DNA of 64,000 nt. Source: Erythrobacter dokdonensis DSW-74 (GTDB lineage: Bacteria > Pseudomonadota > Alphaproteobacteria > Sphingomonadales > Sphingomonadaceae). A model generated the notes under the pieces. That model had not been told where the DNA came from. It ran no database searches and was given only the letters and a program-made list of their open reading frames with translations. Location: positions 186,001-250,000 of the forward strand of contig NZ_LZYB01000004.1 in NCBI RefSeq assembly GCF_001677335.1, read 5' to 3'. Numbering within the stretch: the stretch's first letter is position 1; each line of letters opens with the position of its first letter. This document shows, in pieces, positions 62,673 through 64,000 of this stretch. The translations under genes were made by a program, and so were the position numbers.

Positions 62673-63614
62673 TCAGTTTCCGGCCGCGATCCGGGCGAGC
62701 AGGCGACTTTCCAGCTCGTCTACCTCGCCATCGGCGGCGATCATCTTTTCGAGCCATTCGTTTTCGTGATCGGTCACCGCCTCGCCCTTTGCCGCGAGCG
62801 CGGCGTAGTCCGGGCCGCCCTCGCGCTTGCCGAACACCTTGCCGAAATGATTGCCGACCTGCGGCACCTCGCGCGCAACCTTGCCCATGAAGCGGGCCAC
62901 GTTGGGTGTGTTGTCCGCGACGAAGGCTTCCAGTTCCAGTTTGCGTTCGTGGCTGACCTGCGCGTTCTGGAGTGTGAAGCCCTTGAGGAAGTTGGCGACA
63001 CCGTCAATGAACAGTTCGTCCCACTCGGCGGCGTTTTCCTCGGCGAGGGTTTCATCCTTCAGGCGGAACAGCATTTCGGCATCGAAGCGAGTGACCGCGG
63101 CAGGGCCATGGCCGCCGCTGGCGAAGATCACGCGGCGGATGATGCGGCATTCGGCTGCGCTGATGTGGGTCGCGGAAAGCTCGCCGCCGCAGCGGGTCGG
63201 GCCGGCGCCGGTCAGCACCTCGCGCTCGACAACGCCAAGCACGTAGTTCTTGAGCCGGTCGGGCGTATTCTCGGCGCGCTCGATGATGCGCACCATGCAT
63301 TCGAGTTCGGCCATGCTTTCGACCGTGCCATCATGGTCGATCTGCCCGATCAGCCATTCGGCCTCGGCATCCGAGCATTGCAGGCGCGGCGGCGCGCCAT
63401 TGAGGACATATTCGCCGATCGCCTCGACGAAGAAATCGACCCACTCCTCGCTGCGCTCATCCAGCGCATTGTTGAGCGCGAAAAGCGCTTCGGCCTCGGC
63501 GCGGGTGATGATCCCGTCGCCCCAGCCTTCGCGGCGGAGCGCCAGCAGTTCGTCCGCAGTCACGCGCCCCTCGGCGGCGGCGGCTCTGGCAAGCTCGATG
63601 AAATGCGTCGTCAT
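62673..63614 (-). CDS. Uncharacterised acidic helical protein with internal repeats
   Basis: 313 residues, no named family recognised. Two segments repeat: TRAEAEALFALN...EEWVDFFVEAIGEYVLNG (37-73) and TRFDAEMLFRLK...AEWDELFIDGVANFLKG (175-212). A second repeated element, EWLIGQIDHDGTVESMAELECMVRI (87-110), resembles EWLEKMIAADGEVDELESRLLARI (286-309). The D-DG-V elements look EF-hand- or TerB-like. ATG 63614 is used (open to 63650). Confidence 0.65.
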   Translation of the reverse strand: MTTHFIELARAAAAEGRVTADELLALRREGWGDGIITRAEAEALFALNNALDERSEEWVDFFVEAIGEYVLNGAPPRLQCSDAEAEWLIGQIDHDGTVESMAELECMVRIIERAENTPDRLKNYVLGVVEREVLTGAGPTRCGGELSATHISAAECRIIRRVIFASGGHGPAAVTRFDAEMLFRLKDETLAEENAAEWDELFIDGVANFLKGFTLQNAQVSHERKLELEAFVADNTPNVARFMGKVAREVPQVGNHFGKVFGKREGGPDYAALAAKGEAVTDHENEWLEKMIAADGEVDELESRLLARIAAGN

Positions 63615-63674
63615 GGCCCGTTCGGTTCCTCCGGTTTCGACCAGAGCCATGGCACGAACAGGCTTAAGACGGGG

Positions 63675-64000
63675 TTACCGTTTCTCCACCTCGCGGATGC
63701 AGGCGCCGCGATCGACCGCTGCTCCGCCCTGTCGCAGCCGCGCTTCGACGTGAGCTGCGACTGCCTCGGTTCCCGGTCGCAGCGGATAAAGGTATATGTC
63801 GAGCACGCAGGTCGTCCCGCCGAACTGCAGCTTGCGCGCATCGCCTTCCAACACATCCAGCCGCGGATTGCCGAAGCGCCGGGTGAGCGTGCCGGCCGGC
63901 GAGCCGATCACGCCTTCGAGCCCCTGTGGTGCCATAACCTGCGGCACCCGCACGACCCCGCTGCGGGAAGGCGGCGCGGCAGGCGCGGGCTTGCTGCCGC
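63675..64000 (-). CDS. Partial protein, 5' end beyond window
   Basis: The C-terminal 108 residues or so of a gene entering from the right edge. A Pro/Ala/Ser-rich linker is followed by PQVMAPQGLEGVIGSPAGTLTRRFGNPRLDVLEGDARKLQF and CVLDIYLYPLR, ending near GACIREVEKR. Two cysteines (in TTCVLD and GACIRE) may pair. The pattern suggests an exported protein, perhaps a lipoprotein; nothing firmer can be said from this part. Confidence 0.6.
   Translation of the reverse strand, partial: GSKPAPAAPPSRSGVVRVPQVMAPQGLEGVIGSPAGTLTRRFGNPRLDVLEGDARKLQFGGTTCVLDIYLYPLRPGTEAVAAHVEARLRQGGAAVDRGACIREVEKR

Overview
The window looks like chromosomal DNA from an alphaproteobacterium of the Sphingomonadales, most likely the Erythrobacteraceae. 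The evidence is the high G+C content, CcrM-type GANTC sites, CarD, UrcA and DUF1491 proteins, a fused ThiS-ThiG, and a Caulobacter-like gene order around a replication origin. I ran no database search, so the taxonomic call is inference from gene content. I see no phage, insertion sequence, CRISPR array, tRNA or rRNA. Almost everything is tightly packed core genome, with 1-8 nt stop/start overlaps inside operons.

Layout. (1) 1-4.3 kb, plus strand: end of a helicase-related gene, an S4 RNA-binding protein, a 7Fe ferredoxin (fdxA), carD with a UUCG terminator, and two small envelope proteins. (2) 4.3-10.9 kb: tsaC-type tRNA modification, an acyl-CoA dehydrogenase with a DUF815 ATPase, a sorbosone/glucose dehydrogenase-like protein, the free-methionine-R-sulfoxide reductase msrC and a glycine-zipper protein. 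(3) 11-21.5 kb, mainly minus strand: hemE-hemJ-rho-(BLUF), then DUF6489-mnmE-mnmG-rsmG-parA-parB. Five parS centromere sites lie in mnmE, the mnmE-mnmG gap, mnmG and rsmG. (4) 21.48-21.81 kb: a gene-free stretch between hemE and ppsR with an AT-rich block, DnaA-box-like words and three GANTC sites. This is the best oriC candidate, by synteny with Caulobacter. (5) 21.8-30.5 kb, mainly plus strand, reading away from the origin: ppsR-maf-aroE-coaE-dnaQ, hpf, ptsN, a thioesterase, DUF1491 and a SleB hydrolase; then xthA, erpA and a CBS protein on the minus strand. (6) 30.5-35.8 kb, minus strand: pcm-tolC-popZ (DUF2497), an S9 peptidase and a 2Fe-2S ferredoxin-like protein. (7) 35.9-53.9 kb: fumC, a LytS/LytTR two-component pair, UrcA, rplM-rpsI, cutA, ctaA, merC, thiSG, a long-chain acyl-CoA ligase, gamma-glutamyltransferase, pyrD and an AraC regulator. 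(8) 54-62.7 kb, plus strand: a DUF885 peptidase-like protein, then a SUF operon sufR-sufB-(orphan)-(DUF559)-sufC-sufD-sufS-sufT-sufA. The window closes with an uncharacterised repeat protein and a partial gene.

How the parts fit. The centre is a replication/segregation locus: candidate oriC, parABS within about 5-9 kb of it, and a PopZ homologue about 12 kb on the other side. In Caulobacter PopZ tethers ParB-parS complexes at the cell pole. Genes on both sides mostly read away from the origin. The most informative sequence signal is how the parS palindrome is written into coding DNA in three reading frames. In the one frame where a perfect site would create a stop codon, the site carries the single base change that turns TGA into TGG. 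Other points of interest are a candidate small RNA near 52.8-52.9 kb, an operator palindrome in front of sufR, a promoter-overlapping palindrome shared by two distant genes, and a lower-G+C orphan gene inserted in the suf operon.
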